Assembly (NCBI RefSeq): GCF_015100395.1
Contig: NZ_AP022847.1
Location: forward strand, 932,501-996,500
Source: Nitrosophilus alvini
GTDB taxonomy: Bacteria > Campylobacterota > Campylobacteria > Campylobacterales > Nitratiruptoraceae
Length of the DNA: 64,000 nt
Direction of reading: 5' to 3'
In this document: in pieces, positions 38,940-47,709 of the stretch
How the letters are laid out: every line of letters starts with the position of its first letter
Numbering within the stretch: position 1 is the first letter of the stretch
Notes under the pieces: model-generated
What the model was told of the DNA's origin: nothing
Databases searched by the model: none
The model's input: only the letters and a program-made list of their open reading frames with translations
Translations under genes and position numbers: made by a program

Positions 38940-40369
38940 GTGCCGAGTCTCTTTTTAAGTAATTCGTTTACTTTTTTTGGATCCGCCTTACCTTTGCTTG
39001 CTTTCATTACCTGTCCTACGAAAAAGCCGAAAAGTTTCTCTTTACCGGATCTGTACTCTTCCACTTTTGCTTCGTTTTTTGCAAGTATATCATCTATCAT
39101 AGAAAGAATGGCGGAATCGTCGCTTATCTGTCTTAAGCCCAACTTCTCAATTGTCTCATCAACAGAAATATCATTCTCCATAAGATAATCAAGGACATCT
39201 TTTGCGGCTTTTCCGCTTATCGTTTTATCTTCTATTCTCATAACAAGCTGTGCCAGTTTATCAGCGTTTACAGGGGATTTTTCGATACTTTGACCTATTT
39301 TGTTAAGTCTTGCTGAAAGTTCAACTGTCAGCCACGTAACTGCATTTTTGGCTGATATTCCGTGTCTTAGCATCTCCTCAAAAAATTGAGCCGTCTCCAT
39401 TGATGAGGTTATCAGTGCCGCATCGTAAGGTCTGATACCATACTCTTCAATAAAACGCTCTTTTTTCTGATCCGGAAGTTCGGGAATGTTTTTTGTCTCA
39501 TCAAAAAAGCTGTCAGGAATAATGACCGGCAGAAGATCAGGATCGGGAAAATATCTATAATCAGCACTCTCTTCTTTGCCTCTCATACTTTTCGTGATGC
39601 CCTTATTTGAATCAAAAAGTCTGGTTTCCTGGACAACTTCTTCTTCATATACCCCGTCTTCCCACGCCTCTATCTGTCTTTCTACTTCATATTCGATAGC
39701 TTTTTGAATAAACCTGAAGCTATTTAGGTTCTTTATTTCAACTCTTGTGTAGAGTTTTTCATCCCCTTTGGGTCTTATAGAAACGTTAGCATCACATCTG
39801 AAAGAGCCTTCCTGCATATTTGCATCGCTTATTCCCAGATATCTTACAATCGCATGCAGTTTCTTAAGATATAAAACGGCTTCTTCACTGCTTCTTATAT
39901 CAGGTTCGCTTACAATTTCTAGCAAGGGTGTTCCGGCTCTGTTAAGGTCAACTTTACTGTAATTGCCTTCATGAATATTTTTCCCAGCATCTTCTTCAAG
40001 ATGGGCTCTTGTGATACCTATCTCTTTCTTGCTTCCGTCTTCAAAATCGATAACAAGAGTTCCCTTTTCTACGATAGGTATTTCAAACTGACTTATCTGA
40101 TAACCTTTAGGAAGATCGGGATAAAAATAGTTTTTTCTATTGAAAATCGATTTTTTGTTTATTTGTGCATTGACGGCATATCCAAACATCATAGCTTTTT
40201 TTACCGCTTCTTCATTTATGACAGGCAGAGCACCAGGCAGTGCAAGACATGTGGGACAGGTGTTTTTATTCTGTCTTTCGGCAAAACTTGTCGGACAGGA
40301 ACAAAACATTTTTGTTTTTGTATTCAACTGCACATGAACTTCTAGACCTATGACTACTTCAAATTCCAT
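38936..40369 (-). CDS. gatB: Aspartyl/glutamyl-tRNA amidotransferase subunit B
   Basis: GatB is the kinase/tRNA-binding subunit of GatCAB, which converts Glu-tRNA(Gln) and Asp-tRNA(Asn) to the amidated forms. It begins [14 protein letters not shown]. Zinc-type Cys pairs are seen in CSCPTSF and CPTCLALPG, followed by [13 protein letters not shown] and the C-terminal YqeY-like tail domain (about residues 330-477). The length (477 aa) is normal. AATAAGGAATAGT precedes the ATG. gatA and gatC are not in this window. Confidence 0.97.
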   Translation of the reverse strand: MEFEVVIGLEVHVQLNTKTKMFCSCPTSFAERQNKNTCPTCLALPGALPVINEEAVKKAMMFGYAVNAQINKKSIFNRKNYFYPDLPKGYQISQFEIPIVEKGTLVIDFEDGSKKEIGITRAHLEEDAGKNIHEGNYSKVDLNRAGTPLLEIVSEPDIRSSEEAVLYLKKLHAIVRYLGISDANMQEGSFRCDANVSIRPKGDEKLYTRVEIKNLNSFRFIQKAIEYEVERQIEAWEDGVYEEEVVQETRLFDSNKGITKSMRGKEESADYRYFPDPDLLPVIIPDSFFDETKNIPELPDQKKERFIEEYGIRPYDAALITSSMETAQFFEEMLRHGISAKNAVTWLTVELSARLNKIGQSIEKSPVNADKLAQLVMRIEDKTISGKAAKDVLDYLMENDISVDETIEKLGLRQISDDSAILSMIDDILAKNEAKVEEYRSGKEKLFGFFVGQVMKASKGKADPKKVNELLKKRLGT

Positions 40370-40460
40370 ACTATTCCTTATTTTCTTGATTGGATCATCT
40401 GATTAGAACGATAGTAGACTGATTGCAAAAATATAATGAGTTTTTCAGTCCACTAACATG

Positions 40461-41015
40461 CTAACTAACAAAATATCTTATAGAGGCGAAACCGAAACAT
40501 CCTGTTTTGGCAACTTTTTTTACCTCTTTATCGGTAATTATCCCGCCAAGTGCAATAACATCGATAGGTATTTTATCAACAATTTCTTTTAACTTCTCTA
40601 AACCTTGGGGGCGGCCTTTTAAAGGAGTATAAAAAACAGGACTGAAAGTTACGGCATCGGCACCCATTTTGTAAGCTTCCTGTGCCTCTTCCAAAGAATG
40701 GGTGCTTGCTATTACATATAAACCTTTTGACTTTGCAATTGGTATTTTGAAAAAGTCGGAAGTTGAAAGATGAACTCCGTATGCTTCAAGAGCCAGAGCA
40801 GTCTCTATATCGCTGTGAATGATGATTTTTTCTATACCTGCTTTGCGAGCCGTATCGGTAAAAGCAGATGCAAGGGCTTGGAATTTTGAAGTTTTTTTAT
40901 CTCTAAAACAGACAAAGTCTGGTTCTTTTTGCAAAAATATTTTATATGCTTTCTCTTTGACACTTTTAGGAGTTTTTCCGTAGTATTCAGGATCAGATAT
41001 CAGATAGCTTTTCAT
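40461..41015 (-). CDS. Thiamine-phosphate synthase-like protein (ThiE/TenI family)
   Basis: A 184-residue TIM-barrel protein. It shows the ThiE/TenI pattern: VCFRDKKTS in place of the QYRxK pyrophosphate-binding motif, IIHSD, GVHLSTSDF, DAVTFSPVFYTPLKGRPQG and VIALGGI. It is shorter than ThiE of E. coli (211 aa), so either thiamine-phosphate synthesis or a TenI-like role is possible. No TPP riboswitch or other thi gene is near. It overlaps the small membrane protein gene upstream by 23 bases. Confidence 0.85.
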   Translation of the reverse strand: MKSYLISDPEYYGKTPKSVKEKAYKIFLQKEPDFVCFRDKKTSKFQALASAFTDTARKAGIEKIIIHSDIETALALEAYGVHLSTSDFFKIPIAKSKGLYVIASTHSLEEAQEAYKMGADAVTFSPVFYTPLKGRPQGLEKLKEIVDKIPIDVIALGGIITDKEVKKVAKTGCFGFASIRYFVS

Positions 41016-41274
41016 TTGAAAGCCTGTCTTTTATTTCAGACAGCAGCTTAGTCTGTTGCTTTAACTCTCTGTATTTGTCTATCTGCAGACTTGCTATCTC
41101 AAGGAATATTATAAGCACAAGCCAGAAAAATGCTCCGAATATTGCACCTGCGATAGCTGTAAATAGTCCGAAAGGATAAAAAAAGTCAAATGCAAAAAGG
41201 GCGCTTAGAAGCGCCAGCGCCCAGGAAATGCCGAGCAGAAAACTGATAAGTACTTCTACAGCACTTCTACGCAC
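40993..41274 (-). CDS. Small two-span membrane protein downstream of atpB
   Basis: A 93-residue protein with two hydrophobic hairpin segments (about residues 8-28 and 32-56) and a charged C-terminal coiled-coil-like tail. I start it at GTG (41274), which has AAGG seven bases upstream. The longer frame runs backwards through atpB and is not credible. It begins nine bases after atpB and overlaps the thiE-like gene by 23 bases. A small membrane protein at this place is also recalled next to atpB in C. jejuni. Function unknown. Confidence 0.8.
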   Translation of the reverse strand: MRRSAVEVLISFLLGISWALALLSALFAFDFFYPFGLFTAIAGAIFGAFFWLVLIIFLEIASLQIDKYRELKQQTKLLSEIKDRLSNEKLSDI

Positions 41275-41282
41275 AAAGAACC

Positions 41283-41963
41283 TTACAGGGACTCTTCGTG
41301 AAGCATTATCGCTCCTGCAAGATATACATATGTAAGTATCATAAATATAAACGTTTGTAAAAAAGCCATAAATAGAAGAATAGCAAATGCAGGAAGAGGC
41401 ACAAGCCACGGCGCAAGCATCAGAAGAACCCACAAGAACAGGTCGTCACCTTTGATATTACCAAAAAGCCTGAAAGAAAGAGAGATTATTCTTGATATGT
41501 GAGAAACTATCTCTATAGGAAACATTAAAGGAGCAAGCCATTTTACCGGTCCGGCGAAGTGCGCGAAATAGTGTACAAAACCATTTTTCTTTATACCTTC
41601 ATAGTTGTAATAGACAAAAACTATCAAAGCAAGTGTAAGTGTAAAATTGATATTCCCTGTAGGGGACTCAAAGCCTGGTATTATCCCTATTATATTGGAA
41701 ACGAATATAAAAAGACCAAGAGTTGCAATCAGCGGAAGATATTTTTTCGCATTTGTTTCGCCTATTACATCTCTTCCCATTGAGATTACACCTTCGAGAT
41801 AGGTCTCCATAACGTTTTGCATACCTTGAGGAACGACTCTTAGCGACTTTGTAGCTGCCTTCGCCAAAATCAGCACAATCAGCGCCGCTAGAATAGTGTG
41901 TGCCACAAATACAAACGAGTGATCATGGGAAATCATACCAACAAACGTAAATATTCCTTCCAT
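41283..41963 (-). CDS. atpB: F0F1 ATP synthase subunit a
   Basis: Subunit a forms the proton half-channels of the F0 motor next to the c-ring. At 226 aa it has five or six membrane segments and the conserved Arg in [15 protein letters not shown], needed for proton transfer. The other ATP synthase genes are absent, as is usual in Campylobacterota where atpB stands alone. TTACAGGAGAAAAT provides the ribosome binding site. A small membrane protein follows nine bases later. Confidence 0.96.
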   Translation of the reverse strand: MEGIFTFVGMISHDHSFVFVAHTILAALIVLILAKAATKSLRVVPQGMQNVMETYLEGVISMGRDVIGETNAKKYLPLIATLGLFIFVSNIIGIIPGFESPTGNINFTLTLALIVFVYYNYEGIKKNGFVHYFAHFAGPVKWLAPLMFPIEIVSHISRIISLSFRLFGNIKGDDLFLWVLLMLAPWLVPLPAFAILLFMAFLQTFIFMILTYVYLAGAIMLHEESL

Positions 41964-42050
41964 ATTTTCTCCTGTAATTAATTAAACTTTGCGAATTTTA
42001 CCTAATTTTTAATTAATGGTAACTAAATTTATGCACTGGATAAAAGATAT

Positions 42051-42815
42051 TTATATCTTTTTCTCCTGCCCTATCCTGTAGAGTGCAAAGTCATACTTGA
42101 CAGGATCGTTTTTGTCAAACTCTTTCAGTTTCTCGGTCAACTCTATGGCAGCTTTGAGATCACAGCTTTTTCTTTTCAAAAGGCCAAGTTTCCCAGAAAC
42201 TTTAAATGTATGGGTATCAAGAGGTATTATCAGATCTTTTTTTTCCACCCTCTTCCATAGACCAAAGTCTATATTGTCCTCCCGAACCATCCATCTTAGA
42301 TACATATTCCATCTTTTCAGAGCTGATGAGCCCGATATTTTCAGAGGGGCTTTTCCTATCAAAAAACGGTATCCGTAAGAATCATATCTGTTGACTTTTT
42401 CAAGTGCCGATATCAAAGATACTAGGCCGTCAACACAGCTTTGCTCTTTCTTATATCCTTTTAAAAAGATGTTTTCGAGGCTATCTTCTGAGGCTACTCT
42501 TTTAAGCGTTATAAATATATTTGCAATATCATCCGGACTTTGGAACCTGTAATAGCTGTTTTTAAGAGATTTTTTTATTTTTTCTTCACTGCTTTCAAGA
42601 AGAGAAAAATCAAGCGAATCAAGAAACCTCACTATCAAAGAGGCTTTACCATAGGCAAAAAGAGAGCAGATAAGTGAAATTTTTTCATCTTTATACCTTC
42701 TAGCAACCAAAATAGGATCGGGATTTTCATAACTGATTTCAAAAAAATTGTCTCTTTTTTTAACCTCTTCATCCAGCAGTTTTTTTATATCTTCACTTTC
42801 ACCTTCCACCTTCAC
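42051..42815 (-). CDS. TIGR02757 / DUF2400 family protein
   Basis: A conserved protein of 254 aa. It matches the TIGR02757 family in length and pattern (ICSLFAYGKASLIVRFLDSL, ALKRWNMYLRWMVRED, IPLDTHTFKVSGKLGLL). The fold is helical and resembles DNA-glycosylase-type helix-hairpin-helix proteins, but the function is unknown. The start is GTG at 42815, within a simple GTGAAGGTGGAAGGTGAAAG repeat. A second GTG two codons later is equally possible. The true N-terminal similarity begins at about residue 9. It lies 89 bases downstream of lptB on the same strand. Confidence 0.85.
   Translation of the reverse strand: MKVEGESEDIKKLLDEEVKKRDNFFEISYENPDPILVARRYKDEKISLICSLFAYGKASLIVRFLDSLDFSLLESSEEKIKKSLKNSYYRFQSPDDIANIFITLKRVASEDSLENIFLKGYKKEQSCVDGLVSLISALEKVNRYDSYGYRFLIGKAPLKISGSSALKRWNMYLRWMVREDNIDFGLWKRVEKKDLIIPLDTHTFKVSGKLGLLKRKSCDLKAAIELTEKLKEFDKNDPVKYDFALYRIGQEKKI
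42791..42815 (-). repeat. Simple GGTGAA-type repeat at the start of the TIGR02757 gene
   Basis: Read on the minus strand, the sequence alternates GTGAAG, GTGGAAG, GTGAAAG, GTGAAG over 25 bases. It forms the start codon and first eight codons of the gene, which lie outside the conserved part of the protein. Confidence 0.6.
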
Positions 42816-42896
42816 CCCTTTATCAATCCGTTCGCTTCATTCACTGTTTCGTTAAACCGGCGGAGGCTATCAAGCTCCCTGCGCTTGACGCGTTCT

Positions 42897-42915
42897 CTTC
42901 AAATTTAAAATTTGA
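42897..42915. repeat. Perfect 19-base palindrome at the lptB 3' end
   Basis: Nine bases (TTCAAATTT) pair exactly with nine (AAATTTGAA) around one A. It spans the last lptB codons and stop. On the minus strand a further small hairpin (TCAAGC with GCTTGA, 42887-42869) follows, but without a T-run. Confidence 0.55.
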
Positions 42916-43627
42916 AATGCTCACCCAGATAATGAGCTCTTACATCAGGATTTTTGGCTATCTCTTCACTGCTGCCTTTAGCAAGAAGTTTTCCGCTTCT
43001 TATAACGTATGCCCTGTCACAGGTACTCAGAGTTTCGCGTACGTTATGATCAGTTATAAGAACTCCTATACCGATATCAACAAGCTGTTTTATAATATTT
43101 TGGATATCGACTACCGCAATCGGGTCGACTCCGGCAAAAGGCTCATCAAGCAACAAAAATTTGGGGCTGTTTACAAGCGCTCTTGCAATTTCAGCTCTTC
43201 TTCTCTCGCCGCCGCTGAGGCTTATCCCTTTTCTATGTCTGATAGGCTCGATATTGAACAGCTCCAGAAGCTCATCCACCCGTTTTATACGCTCTTTTCT
43301 GCTTTCAATTCCCACTTCGGCTGCGAGCATGAGATTGTCCTCTACGGTCAAATCTTTAAAAATACTCGATTCCTGGGGAAGATATCCTATGCCGATATGC
43401 GCTCTTTTATGAAGAGGAAGAGTTGAAATATCTTTGTCGTCAAAAAACACTTCACCCTCGGTCATATCGATAAGACCGCATATCATATAAAAAGTCGTAG
43501 TCTTTCCGGCACCGTTTGGCCCCAGAAGTCCTACAACCTCCCTGCTTTTCACTTCAAGGGATATATTTTCTACTATTGTCGTACCTTTTATCACTTTTTT
43601 CAGGTTTTTGGCTGTCAGTTTATGCAT
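42905..43627 (-). CDS. lptB: Lipopolysaccharide export ABC ATPase
   Basis: LptB powers extraction of LPS from the inner membrane with LptF and LptG. The 240-residue ATPase has Walker A GPNGAGKTT, the LptB-type Q-loop GYLPQESSIF, signature SLSGGERRR, Walker B FLLLDEPFAGVDP and the switch ITDHNVRETL, all characteristic of LptB. It overlaps tsaE by eight bases. The other lpt genes are not in this window. Confidence 0.95.
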   Translation of the reverse strand: MHKLTAKNLKKVIKGTTIVENISLEVKSREVVGLLGPNGAGKTTTFYMICGLIDMTEGEVFFDDKDISTLPLHKRAHIGIGYLPQESSIFKDLTVEDNLMLAAEVGIESRKERIKRVDELLELFNIEPIRHRKGISLSGGERRRAEIARALVNSPKFLLLDEPFAGVDPIAVVDIQNIIKQLVDIGIGVLITDHNVRETLSTCDRAYVIRSGKLLAKGSSEEIAKNPDVRAHYLGEHFKF

Positions 43628-44030
43628 TATAAACCCTGTATACTCTTTTTTCGTTTTTTGGTTCTATCTCTACAACAACAGTTTTAAAACCGGCGTTTTT
43701 CAAAAAATTCTCCAGTTTTTCATCTCCCCATTCTACAAAATGGATACCCGGTCTGGCCAACTCTTCCAAAAGACCGAGTTCCATAAATTTTTTCAGGTCC
43801 GTTCTGTAGAGGTCATAATGATAGATATCTTTATCATATATCTGCTGTATGGAAAATGTGGGAGAGGTTACATTTTCAACACCGCAGCTTTTGGCAAACT
43901 CTTTTACCAGAGTCGTTTTTCCGCTGCCGAGATCTCCTCTTAAAATCACTACCCCTCCCTCTTTGAGCAACTCTTTCAAATAATCGACAACTTTTGTGAG
44001 GGAGTCAAGGCCTGATTCGAATGTTTCCAT
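43620..44030 (-). CDS. tsaE: tRNA threonylcarbamoyladenosine biosynthesis ATPase TsaE
   Basis: TsaE is the small ATPase that helps TsaB and TsaD complete the t6A37 modification of tRNAs. The 136-residue protein has Walker A LRGDLGSGKTTLVKEF, SPTFSIQQIY and the acidic region HYDLYRTD, and ends in a basic tail. The start overlaps the trpD stop (TAATG). It lies in a compact run trpD-tsaE-lptB. Confidence 0.95.
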   Translation of the reverse strand: METFESGLDSLTKVVDYLKELLKEGGVVILRGDLGSGKTTLVKEFAKSCGVENVTSPTFSIQQIYDKDIYHYDLYRTDLKKFMELGLLEELARPGIHFVEWGDEKLENFLKNAGFKTVVVEIEPKNEKRVYRVYNA

Positions 44031-45019
44031 TATTTGCCCAATCTTTTGGATGTCTCTATTATCTGGGCCAGTTTCTCCGAAGCAGCACCGCTTTTTACAG
44101 CCTCTCTTGCTATCTCTATCCCCTCTTTGATATTTTCTGTTTTGCCGTCAACTACGAGAGCGGCTCCTGCATTGAGAAGAACGATATCGAGCTTGGGGCC
44201 TGTAAGTCTTCCATCAAGAATATCTTTTGTTATTTGGGCATTTTCAATGGCATCGCCGCCTTTTACCGCATCAAACGGCGCTCTTTCCAAACCATAATCT
44301 TCCGGCTTTATCACAAAATCCTCAATTTTCGCATTTTCAAGCCTGGAACAGTATGTTATATCGCTAATGCTTATTTCATCCATGCCATCTTTACTGCTTA
44401 CTACCATCGCACTTTTGGTTCCTATCAGTTTCAAAGCCTGGGCTATTTTATCTATATACGAAGGAGAAAAGACACCGATAAGCTGTTTTTTTACTCCTGC
44501 CGGATTTGTTATTGGACCCAGTATATTGAATATCGTTCTGTGAGGAAGAGATTTTCTGATAGGCATTATAAATTTCATTGCAGGATGGTGATTTATTGCA
44601 AAAATGAAGCAAAAACCGGTCTTCTCCAGCATTTCAACCTGTTTTTCGGGTGATAGATTTAGATTGATTCCCAAGGCCTCGAGCATATCAGCACTGCCCG
44701 ATTTGCTTGTTATACTTCTGTTCCCGTGCTTGGCAACATAGCAACCGCAGGCGGCCAGAAGCAAAGAGACCGTGGTGGATATATTGAAACTTCCGCTTTT
44801 ATCTCCGCCCGTGCCGCAGTTGTCGATAAGTTTGCCTCTAAGCTCTTCACTGACAGGAAGTTTTACGGAGTGCTCTCTCATAACTTCTGCAGCGGCCGCT
44901 ATCTCTTCGGCACTCTCGCCTCTTTTATATAACTCTACCAAAAAAGACCTTGCTTCATCTTCGCTCATCTGATTACTAAATAGTCTCTCAAACTGCTCTT
45001 TTGCTTCTTGAAAAGTCAT
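44030..45019 (-). CDS. trpD: Anthranilate phosphoribosyltransferase
   Basis: TrpD transfers phosphoribose from PRPP to anthranilate in tryptophan synthesis. It has the family motifs DNCGTGGDKSGSFNIST (PRPP loop) and AKHGNRSITSKSGSAD. The length (329 aa) is normal and there is no fused TrpG. CAGGAAGAAGAC precedes the ATG. No other trp gene is near, so the pathway is dispersed. It is followed directly by tsaE. Confidence 0.96.
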   Translation of the reverse strand: MTFQEAKEQFERLFSNQMSEDEARSFLVELYKRGESAEEIAAAAEVMREHSVKLPVSEELRGKLIDNCGTGGDKSGSFNISTTVSLLLAACGCYVAKHGNRSITSKSGSADMLEALGINLNLSPEKQVEMLEKTGFCFIFAINHHPAMKFIMPIRKSLPHRTIFNILGPITNPAGVKKQLIGVFSPSYIDKIAQALKLIGTKSAMVVSSKDGMDEISISDITYCSRLENAKIEDFVIKPEDYGLERAPFDAVKGGDAIENAQITKDILDGRLTGPKLDIVLLNAGAALVVDGKTENIKEGIEIAREAVKSGAASEKLAQIIETSKRLGK

Positions 45020-45085
45020 GTCTTCTTCCTGAAAATTTTTAAAATTATACCATCAACCCTTTAACTTTTTCAGTTTTTTGCCTCG

Positions 45086-45337
45086 TTACTTTGTAACCTC
45101 TTGAATATATTCATCTTTTTTGCTTTTGGGAATCGTTTTTGTTTCAGGTATTTTCAACACCTGATATCTTTTTTCTCCGCTTAGATATTTTATGGTTATA
45201 ATATCACCCACTTTAACCTCTTTGGATGCTTTTGTTAAAACATCATTTAAAAAAACGACTCTGTTTTCAATCATATCCTGGGCAATCGCCCTTCTTTTTA
45301 CGATATTTACCGCATTCATAAATTTATCGATGCGCAC
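45086..45337 (-). CDS. S4-domain RNA-binding protein (RqcP/HslR-like)
   Basis: A small 83-residue basic protein whose first 60 residues form an S4 RNA-binding domain (MRIDKFMNAVNIVKRRAIA, then NRVVFLNDVLTKASKEVKVGDIITI). Related proteins (HslR, RqcP) bind 50S subunits carrying stalled nascent chains. The exact subgroup cannot be fixed. Its start overlaps the 3' end of the ogt gene by 22 bases. Confidence 0.88.
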   Translation of the reverse strand: MRIDKFMNAVNIVKRRAIAQDMIENRVVFLNDVLTKASKEVKVGDIITIKYLSGEKRYQVLKIPETKTIPKSKKDEYIQEVTK

Positions 45338-45780
45338 TTTTCAAACTCCAAAAGTTTTTTCTTAATGTGAATACCTCCGTTATATCCACCTATCCCATAC
45401 TTTGATACAACTCTGTGACACGGCACAATAATCATAAAAGGATTGCTTTTCATCACCTGCGCTACTGCCCTGTAAGCCCTGGGTTTTCCTATATTTTGGG
45501 CTATTTCCCCGTAACTTTTACATTTTGAAAAAGAGATTTTAAGAACTTCCTCGGTTACAATCCGTGAAAAATCCGTTTTTCTATTTGCCAAAGGGGGTAA
45601 AAAACCGGGCTCTTTCCCCGCAAAATAGAGTTCAAACCACTCCTTTGCCAGTCCGGTAACATAGTTGGCATTTACATTTCCGGGTTTTGTAACCAGATCG
45701 ATTCTGAGAATCTCTTTATTGTCTGCTACAATCTCAAGACAACCTATAAAACATTTGAAATAGTCTTTGAAAACATGCAT
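45316..45780 (-). CDS. ogt: Methylated-DNA--protein-cysteine methyltransferase
   Basis: A suicide DNA-repair protein that takes methyl groups from O6-methylguanine. The acceptor Cys lies in the exact motif IIVPCHRVV. SYGEIAQNIGKPRAYRAV forms the helix-turn-helix with the Arg finger, and GYNGG follows. At 154 aa it is Ogt-like with a short N-terminal domain and no Ada regulatory part. It starts directly after the ubiD stop codon, in the same run. Confidence 0.93.
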   Translation of the reverse strand: MHVFKDYFKCFIGCLEIVADNKEILRIDLVTKPGNVNANYVTGLAKEWFELYFAGKEPGFLPPLANRKTDFSRIVTEEVLKISFSKCKSYGEIAQNIGKPRAYRAVAQVMKSNPFMIIVPCHRVVSKYGIGGYNGGIHIKKKLLEFEKCASINL

Positions 45781-47592
45781 TTAAACTATCTGAAACCTTC
45801 TCAAAAACTCTTCATCAACATCGATAAGAACTCTCTTTTTTAGATTTTCTATTACATCTTTGTCACATACCGTATCAGGCGGCCACTCTCTTTCAAAACC
45901 GTCAAGTCTGTTTTTATTGGTTCCATCGATCATGATAAAAGGCTCTAACAGCACATCTCTTTTGGCATCTATATTATTTACAACACGCCAAATCAACATA
46001 TACGGATTGTTCAAATCATTTTCATCATAATCTACTACAACCAGAATTTTTATATGATATTTAAGAGCTTCAATATCTTCAAAAAGTTTTTTGACACATC
46101 TTTGTTTGTTATAGCTTATGAGGGTTATCGGATTTTTGGTATCCTGTTTGTACTGTCTGAGCCCTATTACATTTGGATCTATCTTTCTGAACTTCTCCAA
46201 AAGCTCTTCATCGCTTAAAAGTTCTATTCCAAGTTCATCTATCTCTTCACCGGTTGCATCGACCCCAAGTTTCCCGCCAACAAATTGAACATCGCTTGAA
46301 TGATCAAGATGGTCTACCACCCCTTCGCTTATCAAAATATTTTTAGGTGAAATACGGTTCAAGATATAGGATGAAATATTTTCATAATCGCTTAGCTTAG
46401 GAGCATCTTCTCCCGTAAATATCGCATGTTTTACAAAACTCATCTGACCAACACCCCAGAATGCATGCATAAACTGTTTGGCATGTCCCGGATACATAGT
46501 TTTCATTTTTGCCAAAATGAGATTGTGAAAAACTCCGTTTTCAGGCATATGGTAGTCAATCAGATCACTAGCAGTAGTTTTTAATAGAGGCAGAAATATC
46601 CTCTCAGTCCCCCATCCCATATATTTATCTTCCAGCGGCGGTTTTCCTACTACAGTAGCAGTAAACACAGGATTTGCTTTGGATGTTATTTTTGTAACTT
46701 CCATTACGGGAAAAGGTTCGGGAAGGGTATAGTATCCCGTATGATCCCCAAAGGGACCCTCTATCTCAAATTTCTGGGGATCTACAAAACCTTCTATCAC
46801 CACATCAACATCTTCCGGAATCCAAATATCGTTGGTCAAAGATTTAACAAGTTTCGGATTTTCGCCTCTTATAAAGCCATATAGAAGTAGCTCGAACAGT
46901 TTTGGAGGCATTGGTGCCTGTCCGCACCAGATATACAGCGGATCGCCTCCCACGGCGACAGTAACAGGCATCTTTTGTCCTGCTTCTCTATACTCATGAA
47001 AAAAGTGAGCACCATCTTTGTGTATCTGCCAGTGCATACCAAGTCTATGCCTGTCATACATCTGCAGTCTGTACATTCCCACATTTTGAATATCGCCATT
47101 GAGCGTTTTGGTATATACCTGTCCTGTGGTGATAAACTTACCCCCATCCATAGGCCAGGTTTTAAGTATGGGAAGCTTTGTCAAATCTTCGATCTCTTTT
47201 TGTTGACATACCCCCCGACCTTTGACTCTTTTTGGAAAAACGTTTTTGATTTTGAAAAGTTTGGTCAAAAGGTCGATTTTTTCCCCAAAACTTCTCGGTG
47301 GTTTCATGTGTAGAAGCTCTTCAATCTCTTTGGCAATCAAATCGGGATGTTTTCCGAGTATTTTTGTAGTCAGATCGAAGTTTGCAAATATATTCATAAG
47401 AACAGGCATTTTATATTTAATATTCAGTTTTCTATCGATAGGGTTTGTGAAAAGAAGCGGTTTTGAATCGGTTTTTTTTACCTCTATATAGGCAATATGA
47501 GGAATTTCCAGATTTACATCCAACTCTTCATCTATGACTCTCAATCCACCCTGCTCTTTTAAAAACTCTATTACATTATCTATCCTCATCAT
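45781..47592 (-). CDS. UbiD-family decarboxylase, probable menaquinone-pathway enzyme
   Basis: A 603-residue prenylated-FMN-dependent decarboxylase of the UbiD family, with MHWQIHKDG, the EGPFGDHTGYYT region (the catalytic Glu area) and the C-terminal domain. Campylobacterota make menaquinone by the futalosine route, in which a UbiD-like enzyme (MqnL) decarboxylates dihydroxynaphthoate, so that role is likely. The shared locus with polyprenyl synthase and heme genes supports it. A UbiX-type partner is not in this window. AGGAACATCG precedes tandem ATG codons. A hairpin and a short TAGTGAC repeat separate it from hemC. Confidence 0.88.
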   Translation of the reverse strand: MMRIDNVIEFLKEQGGLRVIDEELDVNLEIPHIAYIEVKKTDSKPLLFTNPIDRKLNIKYKMPVLMNIFANFDLTTKILGKHPDLIAKEIEELLHMKPPRSFGEKIDLLTKLFKIKNVFPKRVKGRGVCQQKEIEDLTKLPILKTWPMDGGKFITTGQVYTKTLNGDIQNVGMYRLQMYDRHRLGMHWQIHKDGAHFFHEYREAGQKMPVTVAVGGDPLYIWCGQAPMPPKLFELLLYGFIRGENPKLVKSLTNDIWIPEDVDVVIEGFVDPQKFEIEGPFGDHTGYYTLPEPFPVMEVTKITSKANPVFTATVVGKPPLEDKYMGWGTERIFLPLLKTTASDLIDYHMPENGVFHNLILAKMKTMYPGHAKQFMHAFWGVGQMSFVKHAIFTGEDAPKLSDYENISSYILNRISPKNILISEGVVDHLDHSSDVQFVGGKLGVDATGEEIDELGIELLSDEELLEKFRKIDPNVIGLRQYKQDTKNPITLISYNKQRCVKKLFEDIEALKYHIKILVVVDYDENDLNNPYMLIWRVVNNIDAKRDVLLEPFIMIDGTNKNRLDGFEREWPPDTVCDKDVIENLKKRVLIDVDEEFLRRFQIV

Positions 47593-47621
47593 CGATGTTC
47601 CTCATGATTTTAACTCGTAAT

Positions 47622-47635
47622 TAGTGACTAGTGAC
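47622..47635. repeat. Short direct repeat TAGTGAC x2 in the hemC-ubiD gap
   Basis: Two exact copies of TAGTGAC lie head to tail, followed by a partial copy. It is the only simple repeat in the 117-base gap besides the terminator hairpin. Confidence 0.5.
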
Positions 47636-47658
47636 TGGCGATAAATAAAAATTCCAAA

Positions 47659-47692
47659 GGGAAAGAGGCACACAGGGATTTGCCTCTTTCCC
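47659..47692 (-). terminator. Hairpin after hemC
   Basis: A perfect 12-base stem, GGGAAAGAGGCA (47659-47670) with TGCCTCTTTCCC (47681-47692), with a ten-base loop, lies just after the hemC stop. The T-run on the minus strand is short, so it may only reduce read-through into ubiD. Confidence 0.75.
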
Positions 47693-47709
47693 AAATTGCC
47701 TAATCGAAT

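Noticed and set aside
40370-40460. Possible riboswitch near the thiE-like gene, or a tRNA in this gap
   Set aside because: No TPP-element core sequences and no cloverleaf can be drawn; the gap also lies downstream of the thiE-like gene, not in its leader.
42791-42815. GTGAAGG repeats as a CRISPR or VNTR locus
   Set aside because: The units are only six to seven bases, imperfect and without spacers; at most a simple repeat.
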